Assembly (NCBI RefSeq): GCF_014651375.1
Contig: NZ_BMWT01000004.1
Location: forward strand, 248,001 to 312,000
Reading direction: 5' to 3'
DNA: 64,000 bases
Source of the DNA: Tateyamaria omphalii
Lineage (GTDB): Bacteria > Pseudomonadota > Alphaproteobacteria > Rhodobacterales > Rhodobacteraceae
Shown: positions 35,721-44,443 of the stretch, one piece after another
Layout of the letters: the number at the start of each line of letters is the position of its first letter
Position numbering within the stretch: position 1 is the first letter of the stretch
Program-made: the position numbers and the translations under genes
The notes under the pieces: model-generated
The model's database searches: none
What the model saw: only the letters and a program-made list of their open reading frames with translations
Told to the model about the DNA's origin: nothing

Positions 35721-38009
35721 ATGACACGCTTTGCTGCGCCAATTGCCGAACAGATCTGGGATATGAAGTACCGCTTCAAGGAAGCGGACGGCACGCCCAT
35801 TGATACGACTGTCGAAGACAGTTGGCGGCGCATTGCACGTGATTTGGCCAAGGTCGAAAAAGAGCCTGAGGTGTGGGAGCAGACCTTTTATAACGCCTTG
35901 GAAGATTTCAAATTTTTGCCTGCCGGTCGTATCACCGCCGGGGCGGGTACAGCGCGGTCTGTCACGCTGTTCAACTGTTTTGTCATGGGCACGATCCCCG
36001 ACAGCATGGGCGGCATCTTTGACATGCTGAAAGAAGCGGCGCTGACCATGCAGCAGGGCGGCGGCATCGGCTACGATTTCTCGACCATCCGGCCCAAGGG
36101 GGCAGGGGTCAAGGGTGTGGCGGCTGATGCGTCGGGACCCCTCAGTTTTATGGATGTTTGGGATGCGATGTGCCGCACCATCATGTCCGCAGGCAGCCGC
36201 CGTGGCGCGATGATGGCGACCATGCGCTGCGACCATCCGGACATCGAAGATTTCATCACCGCCAAGTCCGACGCAGCTCGTCTGCGTATGTTCAACGTTT
36301 CGGTTTTGGTTACGGACGCCTTCATGGAAGCGGTTAAGGCGGACAGGTCTTGGGATCTGGTCTTTGACGGCACAGTCTACAAGACAGTGCAGGCCCGTGA
36401 CCTGTGGAATGGCATCATGAAGTCCACCTATGATTATGCTGAACCCGGCGTGATCTTCATCGACCGCATCAACGCCGCCAACAATCTGAACTATTGCGAG
36501 ACGATAGCGGCAACAAACCCTTGCGGCGAACAGCCGTTGCCGCCTTATGGCGCGTGCCTGCTGGGGTCAATCAACCTTGCGCGTCTGGTCAGCCAACCCT
36601 TTGAGGAAGCTGCGGAATTGGATGAGGTTGCGTTATCCGAGCTGGTCGGTACTGCCGTGCGGATGATGGACAATGTCGTCGACGCGTCGCGCTTTCCTCT
36701 GGAGGTACAGGCGCGAGAGGCAGTAGCGAAACGACGGATCGGTCTGGGCGTCACGGGCCTTGCCGACGCGCTCCTTATGCTTGGTCTCCGCTATGGTTCG
36801 GACGAGGCCGCGGCGCAGACGGAAGCCTGGCTCAAGGCCATCGCTCGTGCTTCCTACCTCGCCTCTGTCGATCTCGCGAAAGAGAAAGGCGCCTTCCCAC
36901 TATTCGATGCCGAAGGCTACCTTGCCAGCGGCACCATGCAAGCCATGGACGCAGATGTGCGCGACGCCATCGCCGAACATGGCATCCGCAACGCCCTTCT
37001 GACGTCCATTGCGCCGACCGGTACCATCAGCCTTTATGCGGGTAACGTCTCCTCTGGTATCGAACCCGTCTTCGCCTATGCCTACACCCGCAAAGTCCTG
37101 CAGAAGGACGGTAGCCGAACCGAGGAAGAAGTCGTTGATTACGCAGTGCAAATGTGGCGCGACAAGTTTGGTGATGCCGAGTTGCCAGACTATTTTGTAA
37201 ACGCCCAGACGTTGGCGCCAAGTGACCACGTCAAGATGCAGGCGGCGGCTCAGAAGTGGGTCGACTCGTCGATTTCCAAAACGATCAACTGCCCTGAAGA
37301 CATCAGCTTCGACGCCTTCAAGGATGTATACATGCAGGCGTGGGATACCGGTTGCAAAGGGTGTACGACCTATCGCCCGAATGCGGTGACCGGGTCGGTT
37401 TTGACAGTTGCCGAGGAAAAACCAAAGGACACTCCGGTGCTCGCCAATGACGACGGGGAACCGATGCAACCGCATGGCGATGTGATCTACATGGCGGAAC
37501 CTCTGGACAGACCCAATGCGCTTGAGGGGAACACCTACAAGGTCAAGTGGCCAGATAGCGAACACGCGTTGTACATTACTGTAAACGACCTGGTGATTGG
37601 TGGTCACCGTCGCCCATTCGAGGTGTTCATCAACTCCAAGAACATGGAACACTTTGCATGGACCGTGGCCCTGACCCGCATGATTTCTGCCGTCTTCCGA
37701 CGAGGCGGGGATGTGTCGTTTGTTGTCGAAGAGTTGAAGGCAGTGTTCGACCCGCGTGGCGGTGCGTGGATGCAGGGTAAATACATTCCATCGATCCTCG
37801 CCGCCATCGGTGGCGTGATAGAACAGCACATGATCCAGATTGGATTTATCGAAGGCGAGGGTATGGGCCTAAAGTCCGATCCACAGGCGGAAGTGGTCGG
37901 TCTAGATACGCCCCGAGGTAAGGCGTGCTCAAGCTGTGGCAGTTTCGAAATGCGGATGATCGAAGGGTGTATGACATGCGCATCTTGCGGGTTTTCAAAA
38001 TGTGGTTAG
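35721..38009 (+). CDS. nrdJ: Adenosylcobalamin-dependent (class II) ribonucleotide reductase
   Basis: A 762-residue class II ribonucleoside-diphosphate reductase. The finger-loop NPCGEQPLPPYGACLLGS (Cys near residue 268) and APTGTISLYAGNVSSGIEP are present. The C-terminus has a Cys-rich tail (ACSSCGSFEMR, CMTCASCGFSKCG) used for thiol re-reduction. It makes deoxyribonucleotides using B12 without oxygen or a NrdB radical subunit. The ATG at 35721 is preceded by TTGGGG; a TTG three bases upstream is less likely. Its upstream region carries DnaA and NrdR-like sites. The 122 bp to the convergent aldehyde dehydrogenase hold only short weak hairpins. Confidence 0.95.
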   Translation: MTRFAAPIAEQIWDMKYRFKEADGTPIDTTVEDSWRRIARDLAKVEKEPEVWEQTFYNALEDFKFLPAGRITAGAGTARSVTLFNCFVMGTIPDSMGGIFDMLKEAALTMQQGGGIGYDFSTIRPKGAGVKGVAADASGPLSFMDVWDAMCRTIMSAGSRRGAMMATMRCDHPDIEDFITAKSDAARLRMFNVSVLVTDAFMEAVKADRSWDLVFDGTVYKTVQARDLWNGIMKSTYDYAEPGVIFIDRINAANNLNYCETIAATNPCGEQPLPPYGACLLGSINLARLVSQPFEEAAELDEVALSELVGTAVRMMDNVVDASRFPLEVQAREAVAKRRIGLGVTGLADALLMLGLRYGSDEAAAQTEAWLKAIARASYLASVDLAKEKGAFPLFDAEGYLASGTMQAMDADVRDAIAEHGIRNALLTSIAPTGTISLYAGNVSSGIEPVFAYAYTRKVLQKDGSRTEEEVVDYAVQMWRDKFGDAELPDYFVNAQTLAPSDHVKMQAAAQKWVDSSISKTINCPEDISFDAFKDVYMQAWDTGCKGCTTYRPNAVTGSVLTVAEEKPKDTPVLANDDGEPMQPHGDVIYMAEPLDRPNALEGNTYKVKWPDSEHALYITVNDLVIGGHRRPFEVFINSKNMEHFAWTVALTRMISAVFRRGGDVSFVVEELKAVFDPRGGAWMQGKYIPSILAAIGGVIEQHMIQIGFIEGEGMGLKSDPQAEVVGLDTPRGKACSSCGSFEMRMIEGCMTCASCGFSKCG

Positions 38010-38131
38010 AGGGCCTGATAGTCGTTGCTTGATTGTTGTAGGACAACCCTTTCATTCACGCTGGAATGAGGCTTCAACTATCAAAGGACAGGAGTGGATC
38101 AAATTTCTGCTTCCATATTTTTTGCATGGGC

Positions 38132-39598
38132 TCAGCGCATCACAAAGGGATCGGGGATCGGGTCGTCACTGGTGCGCAACCAAACGGTTTTGATCTTTGT
38201 ATAGTCGAGCGCTGCTTGCAGTCCGCCCTCGCGACCGTGGCCGGAAAGACCGTGGCCTCCGAAGGGTGCGATCGGACTGACGGCGCGGTATGTGTTAACC
38301 CAGACAATCCCGGAACGAATGCCACGGATCATTCGATGGGCCCGGGTCAGGTCTTTGGTGAACACACCCGAGGCCAAGCCAAATTCCGTGGAATTGGCGA
38401 TCTCCAGTGCCTCTGCCTCAGTGTCAAACCCTACAACTGACAAGACGGGGCCGAAGAATTCCTGGCTGAGACCTGGGGCGTCCGGAGCACTTGAGCAGTC
38501 GATGATCGTGGGTGGAAAATAGAAGCCATCGCGATCAATTGCTGTCCCGCCAGTCAGCACTGTCGCACCGGCTTGCTTGGATGCTTTGACCAGAGCCTCG
38601 GCGTTTTGGACCTGCTTTTGCGTGCACAAAGGGCCGACTTCCGTTGCCATGTCATCGGGTGCGCCAATGACCACAGCTTCGGCCTTTTCCTTTAAGCATG
38701 CGAGGAATGCATCTTTGATCCGGTTGGATATCACCAACCGAGAGCCTGCGACGCAACTTTGCCCGCTGGCTGCGAAAATCCCTGACACTTGCGCGTTCAC
38801 GGCGCTGGCCAAGTCGGCGTCCTCGAACACAATGAACGGGGATTTGCCGCCCAGCTCCAGCGATGTCGAGGCAAGGTTCTCGGCGGAGTTGCGTACCACA
38901 TGTCGCGCAGTTTCGGGGCCGCCAGTAAACGCAACATGGGCGACTTTGGGATGACTTGTCAGCACTGCACCGCAGTCTGGGCCAAAGCCGGTGATGACGT
39001 TCAGCACCCCGCGAGGAAAGCCCGCCTGATCAAAAATGCGGGCAAACTCCAGCATTGGCGCGGGCCCTTCCTCGGACGCTTTCAATACCACAGTGCACCC
39101 GGCAGCAAGGGCCGGGCCGATCTTGACCGCAGAGAGGAAGAGCTGCGAATTCCACGGCACGATCGCCGCGACAACGCCCACAGGTTCGCGGCGCAGCCAA
39201 ACCTCCATATCCGGCTTGTCGATTGGCAGATGAGCGCCTTCGATTTTATCAGCAAGGCCTGCATAGTAGCGATAGTATTCTGCAACATAGGCGATCTGGG
39301 CAGAGGTCTCTCGGATGATCTTGCCTGTGTCACGGGTTTCAAGCTCTGCCAATCTGGTGGCGTTTTCAGCGATGAGATCCGCCAGCTTCAAAAGCAGTTT
39401 ACCCCGCGCCGATGCCGTCAAGCTGGCCCAGTCCGCCCCATAGAACGCGGCCTCGGCGGCCTCTACCGCGGCGTTCACATCCTCGCGCTGTGCCTCGGGC
39501 ATTTTTGCCCAAACCTTGCCCGTGGCGGGGTCAATACTGTCAAACTGTGCCGCGCCATCCGAGAATGCACCGCCGATATATTGCTGAAATTGCTGCAC
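38132..39598 (-). CDS. NAD(P)-dependent aldehyde dehydrogenase
   Basis: A 488-residue ALDH-superfamily enzyme. It has the Rossmann region VPWNSQLFLSAVKIGPALAAG, the general base Glu in SLELGGKSP, the nucleophile Cys in ASGQSCVAGSRL and the EFFGPVLSV motif. It oxidises an aldehyde to the acid; the substrate is unknown. It is the last gene of the minus-strand catabolic operon, 10 bp after the LLM monooxygenase. I chose a GTG at 39598 because AAGGAA lies nine bases upstream and the protein then begins like relatives (QQYIGGAF). Confidence 0.9.
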   Translation of the reverse strand: MQQFQQYIGGAFSDGAAQFDSIDPATGKVWAKMPEAQREDVNAAVEAAEAAFYGADWASLTASARGKLLLKLADLIAENATRLAELETRDTGKIIRETSAQIAYVAEYYRYYAGLADKIEGAHLPIDKPDMEVWLRREPVGVVAAIVPWNSQLFLSAVKIGPALAAGCTVVLKASEEGPAPMLEFARIFDQAGFPRGVLNVITGFGPDCGAVLTSHPKVAHVAFTGGPETARHVVRNSAENLASTSLELGGKSPFIVFEDADLASAVNAQVSGIFAASGQSCVAGSRLVISNRIKDAFLACLKEKAEAVVIGAPDDMATEVGPLCTQKQVQNAEALVKASKQAGATVLTGGTAIDRDGFYFPPTIIDCSSAPDAPGLSQEFFGPVLSVVGFDTEAEALEIANSTEFGLASGVFTKDLTRAHRMIRGIRSGIVWVNTYRAVSPIAPFGGHGLSGHGREGGLQAALDYTKIKTVWLRTSDDPIPDPFVMR

Positions 39599-39608
39599 AA
39601 TCTGTTCC

Positions 39609-40646
39609 TTATGCGAAGGCTGGCATGACGTTTTGGAGGAAACGCTCAAGCGATGCTTTCTTGCGTTCAAAGCTCATCCCACTGTCGATCCAGAAGGCGT
39701 ATTCGTCGTAGCCGAGCGCCTTGTACCCTTTGATCCGCTCGACGGCGTGATCCGCTGTTGCAATGACGTTGTCGCGTCGCATGGCTTCGGGCGAATAGAA
39801 CGGATGAGCGGCAATTTCGTCGTCGCTGAGCGATTGAATCAACCCTTGCGACACGGGTCGTTCATTTTTGAACCACGCCCCAAAATAGCAGTAGAAACGG
39901 TTGATCTCTTCCGCCGCCTGCTGAATGTCGGCCTCATCCTCGGCAATATAGGTGTGGTTAAGCAGCATGATTTCGGGGCGAGGGATGTCGGGAAACTTGG
40001 CGCAGGCGGCGTTGAAGGTTTCCATCAGCGTGGTGATCTCTTGGTCGCCCTGCCAAAGAGGCGTTACCTGAACCTTGCAACCATTGGAGACGGCAAATTC
40101 ATGGCTGTTGGGGTCGCGGGCGGCAATCCAGATCGGCGGACCGTCTTGCTGCACTGGCTTGGGGGATGAGGTGGTTGAGGGGAAGGAGTGATAGATTCCT
40201 TCCTGCGCGTAGTCACCTTTCCAAATTTGCTGCACAGCGGGCACCAGCTCGCGCAGCCTTTGACCAGCGTCCCATGCGTCCATGCCAGGAACCAGGCGCT
40301 CATATTCATAGCTGTAGGCACCGCGCGCAATACCGAGATCAAGCCGCCCGTCAACGATCATATCTGCCATCGCCGCTTCACCAGCCAACCGCACTGGATG
40401 CCAGAATGGAGCGATGATCGTACCCGTGCCCAACCTCACATTCTTGGTCTGGTGTGCAAGATCGACAAGGTTCAAGAACGGGTTTGGTGCAATGGTAAAA
40501 TCCATACCGTGATGCTCACCAGTCCAGACGGCGTGCATGCCGCCATCGTCCGCCATTTTCGCCAACGTCACAAACTGATCATAGAGTTCGCGCTGATCCT
40601 GATCGGCGGATGTCCGTTCCATGTGAGCAAAAAGTGAGAAACGCAT
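39609..40646 (-). CDS. LLM-class flavin-dependent monooxygenase
   Basis: A 345-residue TIM-barrel protein of the bacterial luciferase-like family: the N-terminal MRFSLFAHMER, AVWTGEHHGMDFT, the RLGTGTIIAPFWHPVRLAGEAAMADMI-type segment and GRLDLGIARGAYSYEYE. Such enzymes use reduced FMN supplied by a partner reductase to oxygenate carbonyls, N-heterocycles or sulfonates. The reductase gene directly precedes it (16-bp gap), so the pair very probably forms a two-component monooxygenase. The substrate cannot be inferred from sequence. Confidence 0.88.
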   Translation of the reverse strand: MRFSLFAHMERTSADQDQRELYDQFVTLAKMADDGGMHAVWTGEHHGMDFTIAPNPFLNLVDLAHQTKNVRLGTGTIIAPFWHPVRLAGEAAMADMIVDGRLDLGIARGAYSYEYERLVPGMDAWDAGQRLRELVPAVQQIWKGDYAQEGIYHSFPSTTSSPKPVQQDGPPIWIAARDPNSHEFAVSNGCKVQVTPLWQGDQEITTLMETFNAACAKFPDIPRPEIMLLNHTYIAEDEADIQQAAEEINRFYCYFGAWFKNERPVSQGLIQSLSDDEIAAHPFYSPEAMRRDNVIATADHAVERIKGYKALGYDEYAFWIDSGMSFERKKASLERFLQNVMPAFA

Positions 40647-40662
40647 GCGTCAGAACCTCCTG

Positions 40663-41574
40663 TCAGACAACGGCGCGTACTTTGCCACTGTTTTGATTTC
40701 CATAGTAAATGCCCAAAGTGCCAATCTTGGTTTCAGCCGCATAACGTTCCAGCAGCGTGACTGTTGCGGGGTCCGTCACGTCGTCCCAAGTTGACGCAGA
40801 AATTGGGACAAAAACACCAGCGGCGGAGGTGCAGCGGGTCGCTTGGCAAAGAAAACATAGGTGTTGTTGTTTGCGTGCTGCGTCCTCATAGACCGAATAG
40901 AGAAACCCGGGTTCTGCCGCTACGCCTGCCTCTAACAGCAGGCGCTGCATAGCGGATGACACCGTCTCATCTGGCCCAACCTCAGTTTCCGGCAGCATCA
41001 CTCCACCGCCATCGTCGCTCAGCAAAAGGACATGCCCATCCTGTTCAACCAAGACTGAAACGACCAGTTTGGATGTTGGCAAGATCGCGGCAGCCGATGC
41101 AGAGGGCGTGACATATGCGCCGCGCGCATAGCCCAAACCGGGCTTTGCCGTGCTGTCGAATGCCATCACTTGCCCAATCAGGATCGCGTGGTCTCCGGCA
41201 TCCACCACGTTGAACATCTTGCACTCAAACCATGCCGAACTGCTGTCAATAATCGGCGCGCCGTGAGGCCCGGCGTGCCAATCAACGTCCGCGAACCGAT
41301 CGTCAGAGGGACGCGCAAAGGTATTTGAAATATCGACCTGCGTCTCGGCCAGAATATTCACGGCAAAGCCAGCGGTGTTCACCAAGGTGTCATAGTTCTG
41401 AGAAGATTTGGCCAGACAGACCAGCAAAAGCGCCGGGTCAAGCGACACAGACGAGAAGGAGTTGGCCGTAAAACCCAAGGGTTCACCTTGCGCATCCCGC
41501 GCCGTGACAACGGTAACACCAGTCAGAAATGTCCCAAAGGCATTGCGCAGTGCCTGAGTGTCAAATGCAGTCAT
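40663..41574 (-). CDS. Flavin reductase domain fused to a NUDIX-like domain
   Basis: A 303-residue two-domain protein. Residues about 1-165 are a flavin reductase-like FMN-binding split barrel (FGTFLTGVTVVTARD, GFTANSFSSVSLDPALLLVCL, GFAVNIL). Residues about 170-300 look like a NUDIX fold (LVVSVLVEQDGHVLLL, then GGVMLPE and the box region). The NUDIX box is degenerate: where REUxEE is expected the sequence reads RLLLEA, so metal-dependent hydrolysis is doubtful. It should supply FMNH2 to the LLM monooxygenase downstream. The stop of the alpha/beta hydrolase overlaps its ATG by four bases. Confidence 0.82.
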   Translation of the reverse strand: MTAFDTQALRNAFGTFLTGVTVVTARDAQGEPLGFTANSFSSVSLDPALLLVCLAKSSQNYDTLVNTAGFAVNILAETQVDISNTFARPSDDRFADVDWHAGPHGAPIIDSSSAWFECKMFNVVDAGDHAILIGQVMAFDSTAKPGLGYARGAYVTPSASAAAILPTSKLVVSVLVEQDGHVLLLSDDGGGVMLPETEVGPDETVSSAMQRLLLEAGVAAEPGFLYSVYEDAARKQQHLCFLCQATRCTSAAGVFVPISASTWDDVTDPATVTLLERYAAETKIGTLGIYYGNQNSGKVRAVV

Positions 41575-42383
41575 CCTACGGCCTCCTCATATGGGGTGTC
41601 TTGCAGCCAGTTTTTCAGATGCTGTGTGACAAGGCCCGGCGCCGTGAGATTGACCATGTGACGATGGTTCTCAACGACAATGGCAGTGCCATCTTTCACG
41701 GTAGCAGCCATTTCTTTCGACATTTCAGGAGTTGAGTTCGGGTCGTCCTCACCCGTGATTGCCAGGAAAGGGCAGTTAATCTCGGCAAACCGGTCTGCGT
41801 AAATGTCGTCTCCACGCGCGAAGGCCTCATAGGCGGTTGCATATCCGGCTTGGTGAACGACGCTGAGCCAATCCGCGACCTTGGCGCGCGCGGCTTGGTC
41901 AGACGGCGTGTCGCCAAACCAGCGCTTGAGTGGGGTCTCCAGATCAATATTGCCTGAACGGATCTGATCGGCCCGCGATCCAACTGCGATGCGCGCCTTT
42001 GCATCTCGGCGAAACACACCGTTCAGCAAGGCAACCCGTCTGGTCAGCTGCGGATACTGAACCGCGAAACCACCTGCGATCAACGCGCCCATTGAGTGCC
42101 CAACAATACTCAGGCTTCCCAGGCCAAGCTGGTCTGCAAAGTCGTGCAGCCAACACACGTATTCGGGAAGCTGACTTCCTTGGGGCAAGGCCGCGCTCTC
42201 TCCGTGTCCTGGCATATCAACAGCGATGATCCGGTAGCGGTCAGAGAGTGCTTCGATCTGCGGCCCCCACGCCGCCGATTGCATGCCGACCCCATGGATC
42301 AGCAAAACAGGCGCGCCAGCCCCGTGGTCGCGCCAGGCGACCTGAAGGCTGGACCTAGACAGCCGCAGGGTTGTCAACGTCAT
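41571..42383 (-). CDS. Alpha/beta hydrolase
   Basis: A 270-residue alpha/beta-fold hydrolase with the nucleophile elbow GHSMGALIAG, the acid in TGEDDPNS and the histidine in ENHRHMVNL. The oxyanion region is LLIHGVGMQSAAW. Family members cleave esters, amides or C-C bonds. Between DUF1185 and the flavin reductase it probably hydrolyses an intermediate made by the monooxygenase (inference). The ATG at 42383 has AAGGA upstream and lies inside the 3' end of the DUF1185 gene (29-bp overlap). Confidence 0.87.
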   Translation of the reverse strand: MTLTTLRLSRSSLQVAWRDHGAGAPVLLIHGVGMQSAAWGPQIEALSDRYRIIAVDMPGHGESAALPQGSQLPEYVCWLHDFADQLGLGSLSIVGHSMGALIAGGFAVQYPQLTRRVALLNGVFRRDAKARIAVGSRADQIRSGNIDLETPLKRWFGDTPSDQAARAKVADWLSVVHQAGYATAYEAFARGDDIYADRFAEINCPFLAITGEDDPNSTPEMSKEMAATVKDGTAIVVENHRHMVNLTAPGLVTQHLKNWLQDTPYEEAVG

Positions 42384-42957
42384 GGCCAAGTTCCTTAAGG
42401 TCTTGATAGCGATCACCAATACGGTGATGTGGACGCCCACCTACAGAGGCCCCAAGCGCAATCAGGATTTCATCCGCGCCTGGAGCGTCCGCCACCGCAG
42501 TTTGGATCGTCAGGTAGTGTGAGCGTCGTCCACCATCATTCTTGTCCATCAATGGGATCATTAGCGGTGCATTCGCCGGTCCGCGTGTATTGCAGAAAGA
42601 CAGATACGATTTCGCACCCACGGCGTTGCGATAATGGTTTCCAAAATGCAGGGTGTGGATCAACGCCGAGGCGTGTTCTACCTCGCCACTCAACCCGACG
42701 ATCGCAGCCTTGCCGTAGCCTTCAACCTGCGCGCCGCCGCCACTGACGTCCAGAATCATCTCTGTCAGGAGCGCTCCTAAGCCCGGCGCACAACCACGGA
42801 TCGCAGGCGCAAGATCGTCGACAAATCCCTGGCCTGCCCACGGGTTGCGAATGACAGCCATAGCCGCAATCAGCTTGAGAGGCACCTCGGCCTTTTTGCC
42901 TCCTTCGATCAGGGTGGTTTCAACATGGGTCAGCGTTTTGCGAATTTCGGCGGGCAT
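42355..42957 (-). CDS. DUF1185 (PF06684) family protein
   Basis: A 200-residue protein of the DUF1185 family. The structure of a Bordetella member shows a variant of the Bacillus chorismate-mutase fold, and a role in amino-acid metabolism was suggested from it. Visible conserved parts are NPWAGQGFVDDLAP, GKAAIVGLSGEVEHASALIHT, GNHYRNAVGAKSYL and SVGGRPHHRIGDRYQDL. Its catalytic role is unknown. It is the first gene of the minus-strand catabolic operon, directly next to the palindromic operator and the divergent GntR gene. The ATG at 42957 is used; upstream codons overlap the operator. Confidence 0.87.
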   Translation of the reverse strand: MPAEIRKTLTHVETTLIEGGKKAEVPLKLIAAMAVIRNPWAGQGFVDDLAPAIRGCAPGLGALLTEMILDVSGGGAQVEGYGKAAIVGLSGEVEHASALIHTLHFGNHYRNAVGAKSYLSFCNTRGPANAPLMIPLMDKNDGGRRSHYLTIQTAVADAPGADEILIALGASVGGRPHHRIGDRYQDLKELGHDVDNPAAV

Positions 42958-42988
42958 ATTGAGGCCTTCTTTCTTGAGTCGCATCTGT

Positions 42989-43009
42989 ATCGTACGATGG
43001 TATACCATC
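42989..43009. promoter_or_regulatory. Tandem palindromes, probable GntR operator
   Basis: A perfect 14-bp palindrome GATGGTATACCATC (42996-43009) overlaps a second perfect palindrome ATCGTACGAT (42989-42998). The core TGGTATACCA fits the FadR-subfamily pattern (T-GT-N-AC-A symmetry). It lies between the divergent DUF1185 and GntR genes, 32 bp from the former's ATG and 48 bp from the latter's. Confidence 0.7.
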
Positions 43010-43056
43010 AGTCAATACTATTGCCGCTGCCAGCTTGGCCTGTTAACTGTTCGCCT

Positions 43057-43752
43057 ATGACCGATCAAAAAGCCATTTTGCCCAAAATCGATCGGGCACC
43101 ACAAACTCTGCGCGACATCGTTCAAGCCCGAATGCGTGAGGCGATCATTGACGGTCGCTTTGCACCCGGTGACCGTCTGGTCGAACGCCCATTGTGTGAG
43201 CAGCTTGGCGTCAGTCGGACCGTCGTACGTGAGACGATCCGCTTCCTGGAAGCCGAAGGGTTGGTTGAAATTCTGCCGAACAAAGGCCCCATCGTCGCGA
43301 GCCTGACTTGGGAACAGGCGAAGCAGATTTATGACATTCGCTTGCAACTGGAAGGCTCTGCTGCTGCAGCCTGCACCGCCAAGCAAAGCCGCGAATTCGG
43401 CGCCAAACTCAGTAAGGCTGTCAAAGCCGTACATGCCAGAAAAAACGATGCGGAATGGAGCGATTTCCTAAAGGCAACGACCCATTTCTATGAGTTGATT
43501 TTCATGGAGGCGGGCCATGAGATTGCGTGGAACATTGTGCAAAGGCTCAATGGTCGGATCAGTCGCCTTCGGGCTTTGACGGTTGCGGCAAAGGACAGAG
43601 AGCGCTCAGGTATGAGCCACTTGATGGCGATCCATGATAGCATTCTCAGCGGCAGCGCGGACGCTGCACGCGCAGCAGTAGAAGCCCATATCAGCGAAGC
43701 AGCTCTTATCGCAGAACGCTCCTTGAATGTCGGAGAGGCGCGCGATGCCTAA
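43057..43752 (+). CDS. GntR-family (FadR/FCD subfamily) transcriptional regulator
   Basis: A 231-residue regulator. The N-terminal winged helix-turn-helix (LRDIVQARMREAIIDGRFAPGDRL, ERPLCEQLGVSRTVVRETIRFLEAEGLVE) is followed by an all-helical FCD ligand domain (IYDIRLQLEGSAAA, HFYELIFMEAGHE, MAIHDSILSGSADAARAAVEAHI). The FCD histidines can bind metal and an organic acid inducer. It very likely controls the divergent catabolic operon through the palindromes at 42989-43009. The ATG at 43057 is chosen; the frame is open further into the operator. It overlaps the DUF1330 gene by eight bases. Confidence 0.92.
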   Translation: MTDQKAILPKIDRAPQTLRDIVQARMREAIIDGRFAPGDRLVERPLCEQLGVSRTVVRETIRFLEAEGLVEILPNKGPIVASLTWEQAKQIYDIRLQLEGSAAAACTAKQSREFGAKLSKAVKAVHARKNDAEWSDFLKATTHFYELIFMEAGHEIAWNIVQRLNGRISRLRALTVAAKDRERSGMSHLMAIHDSILSGSADAARAAVEAHISEAALIAERSLNVGEARDA

Positions 43753-44032
43753 AGGTTATTGGATCGCCTTTGTCACCGTGACAGAACCTGACCGCTATGC
43801 GAGCTACCAAGCTCATGCGCCGGCGGCCTTTGCGAAGTATGGCGCACGTTTTTTGGCACGTGGCGGCGATGCAACCTCGCTGGAGGGCGCCCTTTATGAG
43901 CGTCATGTGGTGATCGAATTTGAAAGTAAGGCGCAAGCTCTGGCCTGCTATAACTCACCGGAATACCAAGCGGCGCGCGCCCGCCGTGATGGCGCATGCA
44001 GCGCGGAAATTGCAATTGTCGAAGGCGTCTAG
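43745..44032 (+). CDS. DUF1330 family protein
   Basis: A 95-residue protein of the DUF1330 dimeric alpha-beta barrel family: KGYWIAFVTVTEPDRYASYQAHAP, GARFLARGGDATSLEG and the RHVVIEFESKAQALACYNSPEYQAA tail. Function is not established; the ferredoxin-like fold occurs in small catabolic enzymes. It overlaps the GntR gene end by eight bases and is followed 21 bp later by the CMD-like gene. Confidence 0.9.
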   Translation: MPKGYWIAFVTVTEPDRYASYQAHAPAAFAKYGARFLARGGDATSLEGALYERHVVIEFESKAQALACYNSPEYQAARARRDGACSAEIAIVEGV

Positions 44033-44053
44033 CCTTTTGGAAAGGATCATCCC

Positions 44054-44443
44054 ATGAGTTTGTTTGACGAAGACCTGTTTTTGAAAGGTCTGGAGCAGCG
44101 CAAAGCCACCCTGGGTGCAGAGTATGTCGAGAAAAACCTCGCTGCGGCCGATGAGTTTTCCCAGCCCTTCCAGGAAGCTATGACCGCCTGGTGCTGGGGA
44201 TTTGGCTGGGGCGATGATGTCATCGACGCCAAAACCCGCTCGATGATGAACCTCGCCATGATCGGTGCGCTCGGCAAAATGGCGGAATGGGAGCTGCATT
44301 GCCGTGGTGCGCTGCGAAATGGCGTGACGCAAGAGGAATTGCGCGCCATCATCCATGTCATCGCAATCTACTGCGGGGTGCCTCAAGGATTGGAGTGTTT
44401 CCGTGCTGCGCGAAAGGTACTGTCCGAAGGCGAAGCCGGCTGA
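44054..44443 (+). CDS. Carboxymuconolactone decarboxylase-family protein
   Basis: A 129-residue CMD-fold helical protein: LEQRKATLGAEYVEKNL, FQEAMTAWCWGFGWGDD, DAKTRSMMNLAMIGALGKMAEWELHCRGALRNGVTQEEL and the closing IHVIAIYCGVPQGLECFRAA. This is the PcaC-like layout rather than the AhpD CxxC type. PcaC decarboxylates a lactone of the protocatechuate pathway; distant members have other roles. Its presence with DUF1330 suggests a lactone or ring-cleavage product in the pathway (weak inference). Confidence 0.88.
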   Translation: MSLFDEDLFLKGLEQRKATLGAEYVEKNLAAADEFSQPFQEAMTAWCWGFGWGDDVIDAKTRSMMNLAMIGALGKMAEWELHCRGALRNGVTQEELRAIIHVIAIYCGVPQGLECFRAARKVLSEGEAG

